Part shown: positions 6,816 to 13,398 of the stretch, in pieces | How the letters are laid out: every line of letters starts with the position of its first letter | Numbering within the stretch: the first letter of the stretch is position 1 | From: Candidatus Latescibacterota bacterium | Lineage (GTDB): Bacteria; JAAXHH01 | Direction: 5' to 3' | DNA: 17,491 bases | Assembly (NCBI GenBank): GCA_022821935.1 | Contig: JAJECR010000271.1 | Span: forward strand, 1 to 17,491 | Made by a program: the position numbers and the translations under genes | Notes under the pieces: generated by a model | The model's input: only the letters and a program-made list of their open reading frames with translations | Databases searched by the model: none | Told to the model about the DNA's origin: nothing

Positions 6816-7931
6816 ATGCTTGAAACGGCCATAAGCCACGACGATCTTGGCGCGGTCTCCGGCGACTTCCACGGCCGGCCGGCCGTGCTACACTACGGGG
6901 ACGCCGCCGCCGAGTACCAAGCGGTCCGGACCGCCGCCGGCCTGTGCGACCTTTCCCAACGCGGCAAGCTGCGCATGACGGGGGCGGATCGGCAGCACTT
7001 CCTGCACCGCGTGGTGACCAACGACGTGGAGCAGCTTACCGCCGGCGAGGGCGTCTATGCCTGCATGCTGACGCCCCAGGGCAAGATCATCTCGGACATG
7101 ACGGTCCATGTCCGCGTAGAGGACCTGCTCATCGACGTGGAACCGGGGATGGCGGGCGTCCTGCGGGACACGCTCGACCGCTACGCCCTCATCGACGACG
7201 TCGAGATCGAGGATGTCACCGCCCGGTATGGATTGATCGGCGTATGCGGCAGGAAGGCGGAGGCCTGCCTCCAGCGCGTGGCCGGCCCCCTGCACCCGCT
7301 GCCCCCCTGCGGACATGCCGAGATCGAATGGAACGGCCTGCCCCTCACCGTGGCGCGGTCCCGCCGTACGGGTGAAAGGGACTACGACGTGTACGTCCCC
7401 GCCGAAAACGCGGACGAGCTATGGAAGGCGTTGCTCGGCGGCGAGGGAGACGCCTCCTGCCTCCCCGTCGGCATCGACACCCTCGAGGTGCTTCGCGTGG
7501 AGGCGGGCATCCCGCGCTGCACGGCGGAGCTGGACGACCGGGTTATTCCAAATGAGGCGGTGAAGGACCGGGCCGTCAGCTTTACCAAGGGGTGCTACAT
7601 CGGACAGGAGCCCGTCGTGATGATGGAACACCGGGGACGCCCCAACCGGCTGCTGACGGGCCTCGCCATAGAAGGGGATACGCTCCCCGAACGGAACGCC
7701 GTGATACAGAAGGACGGCAAGGATGCCGGCTGGATCACCACGGCGGTCCACGGGCGGTCGGTGCCCGGCATCATCGCGCTCGGATTCGTCCGGCGGAGGT
7801 ACAGGGCGTCCGGCGGACAAAGCGGACCGGGTGGTTCTGGCGGATCAGGCGGACAGGTGGATGTCGTGGTAAATGGCGGACTGGCCGCCGCCGAAATCGA
7901 GGATCTTCCGTTCTTCGATCCCGGCCGGTAA
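6816..7931 (+). CDS. ygfZ: Folate-binding YgfZ-type protein (GcvT fold)
   Basis: Predicted cytosolic tetrahydrofolate-binding protein of the GcvT-like fold, known in the YgfZ/IBA57 family to support maturation or repair of certain iron-sulfur enzymes. The 371-residue product carries the family signature KGCYIGQE at 258-265, with the conserved Cys260. The N-terminal GcvT-like domain includes LHYGDAAAEYQAVRTAAGLCD (25-45) and a MTGADRQHFLHRVVTND block (54-70). The signature argues against aminomethyltransferase GcvT itself, and no gcvH or gcvP gene is nearby. The ATG at 6816 has no clear ribosome site. A Gly/Ser/Gln-rich run at 332-347 near the C-terminus comes from short DNA repeats (GGCGGACA at 7812 and 7848) and looks like a recent low-complexity insertion. 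It is followed by pyrC after 33 bp on the same strand. Confidence 0.87.
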   Translation: MLETAISHDDLGAVSGDFHGRPAVLHYGDAAAEYQAVRTAAGLCDLSQRGKLRMTGADRQHFLHRVVTNDVEQLTAGEGVYACMLTPQGKIISDMTVHVRVEDLLIDVEPGMAGVLRDTLDRYALIDDVEIEDVTARYGLIGVCGRKAEACLQRVAGPLHPLPPCGHAEIEWNGLPLTVARSRRTGERDYDVYVPAENADELWKALLGGEGDASCLPVGIDTLEVLRVEAGIPRCTAELDDRVIPNEAVKDRAVSFTKGCYIGQEPVVMMEHRGRPNRLLTGLAIEGDTLPERNAVIQKDGKDAGWITTAVHGRSVPGIIALGFVRRRYRASGGQSGPGGSGGSGGQVDVVVNGGLAAAEIEDLPFFDPGR

Positions 7932-7964
7932 ACACACAACGGTATTTCGAGGCATTCCCAACTC

Positions 7965-8972
7965 ATGTCGAAGCGTTCCTTTTCCCTGCGTTCCCCCCTG
8001 GACATGCACATCCACTTCCGCGAAGGCGCCATGATGAGACGCGTGGCGCCGCTGAGCGCGGAGACCTTCGCGGGCGGCGTGATCATGCCCAACCTGGTGC
8101 CCCCCGTGGACAACCTCGACCGGCTGTCAAAATACGAACGGGAAATCCGGGAGACTGTGGACGGCCACGCCTTCGAACCCTACATGACCCTGTTCATGCG
8201 GCCCTACACGGAAAGCGAACTGGCTTCAATGAAGGACAGGATCATCGGCGTCAAGCTGTACCCGGAGGGCGTCACCACCCACAGTGAAGGCGGCGTCGGC
8301 AACCTCCGCGACATAGAGGGCACCCTGGCCCTGATGGAGGAATTGGACATCCGGCTGATGGTGCATGGCGAATCCACGGATTTCGTGATGGACCGTGAAC
8401 GCGCCTTCCTCCCGGTCTACGAAGACCTGGCCGCGCGCTTTCCCCGGCTGGCAATCGTCATGGAGCACATCACGACCCGGGAGTCCGCCGAGTTGCTGGA
8501 CCGCCACGAGAACCTGTCCGCCACCGTCACCCTGCAGCACCTGCTGATTACGCTGGACGACATTGCGGGCGGCCTGCTCAACCCCCACCTCTTCTGCAAA
8601 CCCATCGCCAAGCGCCCGGAAGACCGCGAGGCGCTTCTCGCGCTGGCCCTCGAAGCCCATCCCAGGCTCGCCTTTGGCAGCGATTCCGCGCCCCACCCGG
8701 TGGACAAAAAGGAGAGCGCCGGATGTGCCGCGGGGGTATTCACCGCCCCCATCGCCCTGCAGATGCTCGTCGGACTCTTCGAAGAACACGGCGCGCTGGA
8801 CCGGCTTCAGGCCTTCGTTTCGGACAATGCGAGGCGGATCTACGGAGTCGCGCCGCCCGAAAAAACCGTAGTGTTCGAGAAGACCGGGGCGGTCATCCCC
8901 GAGCGGTACGGCGACGTCATCCCCATGTATCCCGGACGGGAACTGGACTGGAAAGTAGCGGAAGTGCGGTAG
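7965..8972 (+). CDS. pyrC: Dihydroorotase, PyrC (class II, homodimeric) type
   Basis: Catalyses reversible cyclisation of N-carbamoyl-L-aspartate to dihydroorotate, the third step of de novo pyrimidine synthesis, in the cytosol. The 335-residue product has the length and the metal-site pattern of the E. coli PyrC group: DMHIHFREG (His15, His17), GVKLYPEGVTTHSEGGV with Lys97 as the carbamylated bridging lysine, LMVHGE (His134), MEHITTRES (His168) and FGSDSAPH (Asp240). All catalytic residues appear intact. The ATG at 7965 has only a distant GAGG 12 nt upstream. The short gap after ygfZ suggests co-transcription, though the two genes share no pathway. It converges on the PHP-domain gene with 28 bp between stops. 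Confidence 0.95.
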   Translation: MSKRSFSLRSPLDMHIHFREGAMMRRVAPLSAETFAGGVIMPNLVPPVDNLDRLSKYEREIRETVDGHAFEPYMTLFMRPYTESELASMKDRIIGVKLYPEGVTTHSEGGVGNLRDIEGTLALMEELDIRLMVHGESTDFVMDRERAFLPVYEDLAARFPRLAIVMEHITTRESAELLDRHENLSATVTLQHLLITLDDIAGGLLNPHLFCKPIAKRPEDREALLALALEAHPRLAFGSDSAPHPVDKKESAGCAAGVFTAPIALQMLVGLFEEHGALDRLQAFVSDNARRIYGVAPPEKTVVFEKTGAVIPERYGDVIPMYPGRELDWKVAEVR

Positions 8973-8978
8973 GCCGGA

Positions 8979-8996
8979 CGGCCCGCCGCCGGGCTG
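8979..8996. terminator. Weak GC hairpin between convergent pyrC and PHP genes
   Basis: GCCCG (8981-8985) and CGGGC (8990-8994) pair around a CCGC loop, extended by one G-T wobble and one C-G pair. It lies in the 28-bp gap between convergent genes where a bidirectional terminator is expected, but there is no T tract on either side. The terminator role is tentative. Confidence 0.25.
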
Positions 8997-9000
8997 CGCC

Positions 9001-10170
9001 TTACTCCACCCGGATGGCGTTCGATATGATCCAGAGTCTTTGGCGTTCGCCACGCAGCAGGGTGCTGCGCAGTTGGTAAACCTCGGTGTGATAGACCCCC
9101 GGGCCGGGGACCTCCACGAACAGTTCATGGCCTTCCGTCTCGATCAGCGGCACCTCGTTTCTGTACAACCGGATGCGCACCGGTCCAGATGAAGGCGCGG
9201 TCACGTGCAGCCGTCCGCCGTCCTGGAAGGCGACGGTGGAGCCCATGGACCTGGTCTCAGGTCCCATGGTAAGCTCGAAGGCAAAACCGGGGGCCGGCTC
9301 GTACCCTTCCAGCACCACGTAACAGCTTCCGCGTCGAATCGCGTCCAACAGGATCCTCTCGTCTTCCCCGGAGTCGCCGGTCAGTTCCATGCCAGTGATT
9401 ACGTAGGTCCGGATCAATCCGAACATGCGTTCATAGGTGGGGAAGGCCAGGTGGCGTTCACCCCAGAGCTTTATGCGCTCGTGGGCGTCCAGGCTGCCGA
9501 TCACGGTCACCGGCTGACGCTGCGCGCGATGCATCCAGAGGCGGATAGCTTCGTCGGGACGATCGATGAGGCTGTTAAAGACCCCGTCGGGCAGGAAGGG
9601 CAGGAATACCACGGCCCGCAGCAGTTCAAGCACACTGTCGTCGCGCCAGTCGCTGTTCGCGTTGAGCAGTTCCAGGCCGTCCATCCTGTCAACGGTCCAG
9701 TCAGTCCAGGGCCGCCTGCCCGTGGGATGCGCCGCGATAGAAACTCCGCCCGCCTCCGAAATCTCGTCGATCAGCGCGGGCAGCCCCAGGGGGCCGTCCT
9801 GGTCCACGTCCCTGCCCACACCAAGGGCGAGCAGGTGGCCCGCGCTGGTGTTGACCTCTTCGCCCACCAGTAGAAGCAGGCCGTCATGATATCCCTGGTG
9901 GCCGTCGAACCTGGGCTGCAAGGTGTCGTGGTCGGTCAGGATGAGGAAATCCGGTCCCGCTTTCTGTCCCGCCCGGACGATGTCCGCCACCGATCCTCCG
10001 CCGTCGGAGTAAGTGGAATGGATGTGGACGGCGCCGGAATAGCGCGGCGAGAGTTCAGGATCGGGGTCCGGTGCGGGACGGGGAAATTCAGACCGCATGA
10101 GCAGGCAGCCGTCAACGATCCAGAACAGGACGCAGGCCGCGGCGAGGACTTTCAACGTTTTCCGCATCAT
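9001..10170 (-). CDS. Membrane-anchored PHP-domain metallohydrolase (CehA/McbA-like)
   Basis: Predicted phosphoesterase or hydrolase of the PHP superfamily; substrate unknown. The 389-residue product starts with KTLKVLAAACVLFWIVDGCL (4-23), a hydrophobic anchor or signal segment, so the enzyme domain probably lies outside the cytoplasmic membrane. PHP metal motifs are HIHSTYSDGGG (His49, His51, Asp56), LTDHD (78-82), GEEVNTSAGHLLALG (103-117), AAHP (146-149) and GSLDAH (225-230). The last about 90 residues look like a beta-rich accessory domain. The ATG at 10170 overlaps the yraN TGA by 4 bp (ATGA) and has GGAG 6 nt upstream; a second ATG follows directly. Coupling to yraN places it last in the ribosomal-protein operon, an unexpected partner for translation genes. 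The fold is confident, the function is not. Confidence 0.85.
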   Translation of the reverse strand: MMRKTLKVLAAACVLFWIVDGCLLMRSEFPRPAPDPDPELSPRYSGAVHIHSTYSDGGGSVADIVRAGQKAGPDFLILTDHDTLQPRFDGHQGYHDGLLLLVGEEVNTSAGHLLALGVGRDVDQDGPLGLPALIDEISEAGGVSIAAHPTGRRPWTDWTVDRMDGLELLNANSDWRDDSVLELLRAVVFLPFLPDGVFNSLIDRPDEAIRLWMHRAQRQPVTVIGSLDAHERIKLWGERHLAFPTYERMFGLIRTYVITGMELTGDSGEDERILLDAIRRGSCYVVLEGYEPAPGFAFELTMGPETRSMGSTVAFQDGGRLHVTAPSSGPVRIRLYRNEVPLIETEGHELFVEVPGPGVYHTEVYQLRSTLLRGERQRLWIISNAIRVE

Positions 10171-10541
10171 ACCGTACTCCAGAACGCGCGCTCTATGTGC
10201 GTGATCCGGGGCGGATCGAGCGACAGATCGATGCCGATGACGTCGAAGCGGCACGGGAACGCATGCCAGCGGCGTTCCTGCAGGAAACGATGGGCCGTCC
10301 GGGTGATCCGGCGCTGTTTTCGCGCGTCGACCCGGGACTGCGGATCTCCGAACTGACGGCCGGTGGCGGCCTTGACTTCCACGAAGACGAGTTCTTCGCC
10401 GTCCCTAGTGATGAGGTCTATTTCACAACGGGTGACGGAATCCCGGTAGTTTCTGGCCAGCACGGCGTGGCCCTTCCGGCGCAGAAAGACTTCCGCGATG
10501 GACTCGCCCCGTGAACCCCGGGTATGGGTCGATTCTCTCAT
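10167..10541 (-). CDS. yraN: YraN family (UPF0102) putative endonuclease
   Basis: Small protein of the UPF0102 family, related in fold to Holliday-junction resolvases and restriction endonucleases; its biological role is not settled. With the ATG at 10541 it has 124 residues, the usual family size, and an AAGG ribosome site lies 5 nt upstream; a TTG at 10571 would add ten residues of no clear family character. Family features are RGSRGESIAEVFLRRKGHAV (8-27), the nuclease-like ARNYR..CEIDLI (29-44) and ELVFVEVKA (50-58), forming the E-D-ExK arrangement, then a C-terminal CRFDVIGID (97-105). It sits after rnhB, a neighbourhood found in many bacteria, and its stop overlaps the PHP gene start by 4 bp. 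A 126-bp gap carrying tandem repeats separates it from rnhB. Confidence 0.9.
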   Translation of the reverse strand: MRESTHTRGSRGESIAEVFLRRKGHAVLARNYRDSVTRCEIDLITRDGEELVFVEVKAATGRQFGDPQSRVDARKQRRITRTAHRFLQERRWHAFPCRFDVIGIDLSLDPPRITHIERAFWSTV

Positions 10542-10594
10542 GGTGCCTTCAGGTTGGAAACGCCTGGACAATGCTGGTTGGCGAACCGGGAAGC

Positions 10595-10683
10595 GGACTC
10601 GGCCGTGGCCGGCGTCATGCCGAGGCCAAGCGTCAAGCCGTGGCCAGGCGTCAGGCCCGGGCGGGTGTCAGGCCGAGGCCAGG
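10595..10683. repeat. 18-nt tandem repeat (about 4-5 units) spanning the rnhB stop codon
   Basis: Read on the minus strand, units of 18, 17, 18, 18 and about 18 nt follow one another: CCTGGCCTCGGCCTGACA, CCCGCCCGGGCCTGACG, CCTGGCCACGGCTTGACG, CTTGGCCTCGGCATGACG and a degraded fifth. The first contains the last rnhB codons (Leu-Ala-Ser-Ala) and its TGA; the same TGA recurs in units two to four. The array fills about two thirds of the rnhB-yraN gap. No function is evident. Confidence 0.75.
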
Positions 10684-11318
10684 CTGAATCTTTTCCGCAG
10701 GAAGCTACGCCGATGTATGGTTGACGGGCCATGGGCCTCGAGCGCGGCCAGGTGCGCCGCCGTACCGTAACCCTTGTGACGGGCAAAGCCGTATTGCGGA
10801 AACTCCGGGTCGCAGGCCACCATGATCCGGTCCCGGGTTACCTTCGCGATGATGGACGCGGCCGCGATGGAGAGACTGCGCGCGTCCCCTCCCACAACGG
10901 TGGTCTGGGGGCCCCGCCAGTCGATAGCGTCGATTCCGTCGATGAGCAGATGGCCGGGAGCCGGCGATAGGGCTTCCACGGCTTCCTTCATGGCGAGGAG
11001 ATTGGCGCGGCGAATGTTCACGGTGTCGATCACGTCGGCGTCGGAACGGCCGACACCGACTGCCGTGGCCAGGTCCGCGATCTCCTTGTAGAGCGCATCC
11101 CGTCTCGCGGGGGTAAGGCGTTTCGAATCGTCGAGACCGGCTATCATGGCGTCGTCGGGAAGAATCACGGCCGCCGCGATCACGGGACCGGCCAGGGCGC
11201 CTCGCCCCGCCTCGTCGACACCGGCTGCGTACTGCACGCCGCGGTCACGGAGAGATCGTTCCAGGACGGCCATGGACCGGAGCCTGGCCCGCTCCGTCGC
11301 GCCCGCGTTCGTGCTCAA
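10668..11318 (-). CDS. rnhB: Ribonuclease HII
   Basis: Cleaves the RNA strand of RNA-DNA hybrids and removes single ribonucleotides misincorporated in DNA, in the cytosol. The 216-residue product carries the family motifs: GVDEAGRGALAGPV (33-46) with catalytic Asp35 and Glu36, GLDDSKRLT (61-69), LLIDGID with Asp127, GGDARSLSIAAASIIAKVTR with Asp145, and the C-terminal YGFARHKGYGT and HGPSTIHRRSF. The start is uncertain. A TTG at 11318 overlaps the rplS TGA (TTGA) in the way ATGA overlaps couple genes, giving 216 residues. An ATG at 11273 would give 201 residues, still leaving the full catalytic domain; neither has a strong ribosome site. Its 3' end forms the first unit of a tandem repeat. Confidence 0.94.
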   Translation of the reverse strand: MSTNAGATERARLRSMAVLERSLRDRGVQYAAGVDEAGRGALAGPVIAAAVILPDDAMIAGLDDSKRLTPARRDALYKEIADLATAVGVGRSDADVIDTVNIRRANLLAMKEAVEALSPAPGHLLIDGIDAIDWRGPQTTVVGGDARSLSIAAASIIAKVTRDRIMVACDPEFPQYGFARHKGYGTAAHLAALEAHGPSTIHRRSFLRKRFSLASA

Positions 11319-11659
11319 TTACGCCGCTCGGCGATACGCGCGGCCTTGCCCTTCAGTTTTCTCAGGTAATAGATCCGCGACTGCCGTACCTTGCCCCGGC
11401 GCAAAACCTGGATTTTCCCCATCGACGGCGAATGCAGCGGGAAGATACGTTCGACGCCTATGCCCTGCGAGATCTTGCGTACCGTGACCGTCTCGCCGAC
11501 GCCGTGGCCGGACCGCTGGATGACCACGCCCTGGAAGAGCTGTACGCGTTCCTTGTCGCCTTCGCGAACCTTGACCTCCACCCGGATGGTGTCTCCGGCG
11601 CGGAATTCCGGCAGGTCGGTCCGCAACTGGTCCTGGGAAATCGTGTCTAGTGCGTTCAT
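11315..11659 (-). CDS. rplS: 50S ribosomal protein L19
   Basis: Structural protein of the large subunit located near the 30S-50S interface. The 114-residue product is full length for the family and shows FRAGDTIRVEVKVREGDKE (19-37), VQLFQGVVIQRSGHG (39-53), the central VRKISQGIGVERIFPLHSP (60-78) and the basic C-terminus GKVRQSRIYYLRKLKGKAAR (89-108). The ATG at 11659 has GGAAG about 7 nt upstream. It keeps its widely conserved place after trmD, with a 36-bp gap, and its TGA overlaps the likely TTG start of rnhB. Confidence 0.97.
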   Translation of the reverse strand: MNALDTISQDQLRTDLPEFRAGDTIRVEVKVREGDKERVQLFQGVVIQRSGHGVGETVTVRKISQGIGVERIFPLHSPSMGKIQVLRRGKVRQSRIYYLRKLKGKAARIAERRN

Positions 11660-11695
11660 GTTTCTGCTTCCGTCCTTTCGAACGATCGCGGGGCT

Positions 11696-12466
11696 TTAGC
11701 GCTGCCCGTTCCCGTTCCGTTGAAGGGTTTTCAGATAAGTCCTGTCCTCTCCGGTCAATTCCGCGGTTTCCAGCAGGTCGGGCCGGCGCTGGAAGGTTTT
11801 CTTCAGGGCGTCCCGCCTTTCCCATCTCGCTATGCGCTCATGATGCCCGGAAAGCAACACCTCGGGCACGCGCCAGTCCTGGAAGCGTTCCGGACGTGTA
11901 TACACGGCGTTGCCGAGCAGTCCGTCGTAGTGGGAATCCGTGACCGCGGAGGCCATCTCGCCCAGGACCCCGGGAAGGAGACGGACTACCGCGTCCGTGA
12001 TCAGCATGGCCGGGATCTCGCCGCCGGTTACGACGAAATCGCCCACGGAGTATTCTTCGGCGTCTAGTCCTGTCGCCACGCGTTCATCGACGCCCTTGTA
12101 GTGGCCGCAGACGAGGATGAGCTGGTCCAGTCCCGCGAAAGTCTGGGCGGTCTCCTGCACGAACGGCCTGCCCCGGGCCGAAAGCAACACGGTACGGGAC
12201 CGGTCCGCCGGGGTCGCCTGGGACGCCGGAAACGCCTGCCGTCGAATGTGTCTTACGCCCCGGAATATGGGCTCCGGTTTGAGCACCATGCCCGGGCTCC
12301 CGCCGTAGGCGTAATCGTCGATGGTCTTGTGCCGGTCCGTCGTAAACGCGCGGAGGTCATGGATGAAGATATCCACCATGTCCTTCCTGCACGCCCGGCC
12401 CACGATGCTCTCGCCTAAGGGCCCCGCGAATACGCCCGGAAAGGCCGTCAGAATGTCTATACGCAT
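11696..12466 (-). CDS. trmD: tRNA (guanine37-N1)-methyltransferase
   Basis: Adds a methyl group from S-adenosylmethionine to N1 of G37 next to the anticodon, preventing +1 frameshifting; SPOUT-family dimer in the cytosol. The 256-residue product shows MRIDILTAFPGVF (1-13), TIDDYAYGGSPGMVLKPEPI (48-67), the knot segments LILVCGHYKGVDER (116-129) and YSVGDFVVTGGEIPAM (139-154), and VPEVLLSGHHERIARW (200-215). The motif usually read as GLLDxPxYTRPE is GLLGNAVYTRPE here (182-193), closer to Bacteroidetes-type TrmD. The ATG at 12466 has only a weak AGCGG upstream, and 12 bp separate it from the rimM stop, so coupling to rimM is likely. Confidence 0.96.
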   Translation of the reverse strand: MRIDILTAFPGVFAGPLGESIVGRACRKDMVDIFIHDLRAFTTDRHKTIDDYAYGGSPGMVLKPEPIFRGVRHIRRQAFPASQATPADRSRTVLLSARGRPFVQETAQTFAGLDQLILVCGHYKGVDERVATGLDAEEYSVGDFVVTGGEIPAMLITDAVVRLLPGVLGEMASAVTDSHYDGLLGNAVYTRPERFQDWRVPEVLLSGHHERIARWERRDALKKTFQRRPDLLETAELTGEDRTYLKTLQRNGNGQR

Positions 12467-12478
12467 AGTCTGTACCGC

Positions 12479-12991
12479 TTAAGAGATCAACCCCGGGATC
12501 TTCCGTATGACGATTCTCGATTCCTCGGGACTGAGTTCCACCACGATTTCCCGGACCACCGGGATCATCGCCTCTCCCTCCGGCGTATCCACGACGAACA
12601 CGTCGTTCGCCGGCATGGGCATCACTTCCCGGACGACGCCGATCTCCTCCCCCTCATCGGAAACGACCGCGCAGCCCTCAAGTTCAAATACATAGTACGC
12701 GTCCTCGGGCAGGGGGGCGACGGCTTCTTCGGGCACCTGGATGTACGCGCTGCGAAGCCGTTCCGCGTTTTCCGTCGAGTCGACCCCGAGGAACTTCATC
12801 AACCAGCTTTTCCCGTCCGGCCTGCAGCGTTCGATCTCCAGCGACTCCCGGCGGCCGTCCCTCAATTCCACGCCGATCCGGCCCAGGCCACCGAACCGGT
12901 CCGGATGGTCCGAAAGTCCTTCCACGCGGACGTAGCCCTTGAGGCCGTGGGGTTTGCGGATGAATCCGATATTGATCCAGTCTGGGCTCAC
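12479..12991 (-). CDS. rimM: Ribosome maturation factor RimM
   Basis: Assists late 30S assembly by binding ribosomal protein S19 near the 16S 3' domain head. The 170-residue product has the RimM N-terminal barrel starting INIGFIRKPHGLKGYVRV (6-23) and a C-terminal PRC-barrel ending around MPANDVFVVDTPEGEAMIPV. The start is a GTG at 12991, with a GGGGCG element about 5 nt upstream; no ATG fits the conserved N-terminus. It lies between rpsP and trmD as in most bacteria. The small KH-domain gene (khpA) found between rpsP and rimM in many lineages is absent; the 82-bp gap holds only a duplicated piece of the rpsP 3' end. Confidence 0.95.
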   Translation of the reverse strand: MSPDWINIGFIRKPHGLKGYVRVEGLSDHPDRFGGLGRIGVELRDGRRESLEIERCRPDGKSWLMKFLGVDSTENAERLRSAYIQVPEEAVAPLPEDAYYVFELEGCAVVSDEGEEIGVVREVMPMPANDVFVVDTPEGEAMIPVVREIVVELSPEESRIVIRKIPGLIS

Positions 12992-13025
12992 TTGCGCCCC
13001 GCCCCCGCGTACCGGCTGTCGGTCC

Positions 13026-13105
13026 GCTTCAACTTACCCGGCAGCTTCCGCGCACCCGGCCGCTTGCTTCAACTCACTCGGCAGCTTCGGCAGCTTCGGC
13101 CGCTT
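13026..13105. repeat. 40-nt tandem duplication of the rpsP 3' end
   Basis: On the minus strand two adjacent 40-nt units (13105-13066 and 13065-13026) align without gaps at 32 of 40 positions. The first unit contains the last rpsP codons and the TGA stop (GCTGCCGAGTGAGTTGAAGC); the second reads GCTGCCGGGTAAGTTGAAGC, keeping a stop triplet at the same place. Because 40 is not a multiple of three, the second unit is out of frame with rpsP and is non-coding. Confidence 0.75.
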
Positions 13106-13376
13106 CGGCCACTGCCTGATCCACGCCGCGCCATTTCTGTATCGCCCCGCTCTTCACCAGGAGCGAGCGTACCGTGTCGCTCGGCTGGGCGCCACGGTTG
13201 AGCCAGTCGACGGCTTTATCAACGTCCATCTCCAGCTGTTCCGGCGATATGGGGTTGTAATAGCCCAGGCTTTCGATATACTTCCCGTCCCGGCGGGTCC
13301 TGTCATCCGAAACCACGATTCGGTAAAAAGGTCTTTTCTTGGCTCCCGTACGGCGAAGCCGAATGGCCACTGCCAT
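13074..13376 (-). CDS. rpsP: 30S ribosomal protein S16
   Basis: Small-subunit assembly and structural protein. The 100-residue product opens with MAVAIRLRRTGAKKRPFYRI (1-20) and continues with VVSDDRTRRDGKYIESLGYYNP, the diagnostic S16 core, then DTVRSLLVKSGAIQKW (68-82). The core ends near residue 85. It is followed by a short acidic-alanine tail made of AAE triplets (about 88-100), encoded by a 9-nt repeat; tails of this kind vary between species. The ATG at 13376 has a strong AAAGGAG ribosome site 6-7 nt upstream. It lies 22 bp after ffh and starts the ribosomal part of the operon. Its 3' end has been duplicated downstream. Confidence 0.97.
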   Translation of the reverse strand: MAVAIRLRRTGAKKRPFYRIVVSDDRTRRDGKYIESLGYYNPISPEQLEMDVDKAVDWLNRGAQPSDTVRSLLVKSGAIQKWRGVDQAVAEAAEAAEAAE

Positions 13377-13398
13377 GTTTCGCTCCTTTATACTTAAG

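Noticed and set aside
6576..6872. N-terminal extension of GlyRS (99 more residues) in the same open frame
   Set aside because: The extension runs through the promoter and into ygfZ, has no family character, and the GTG at 6575 has a good ribosome site.
10595..10683. CRISPR array
   Set aside because: Units are contiguous 18-nt imperfect repeats with no spacers, and no cas genes are present.
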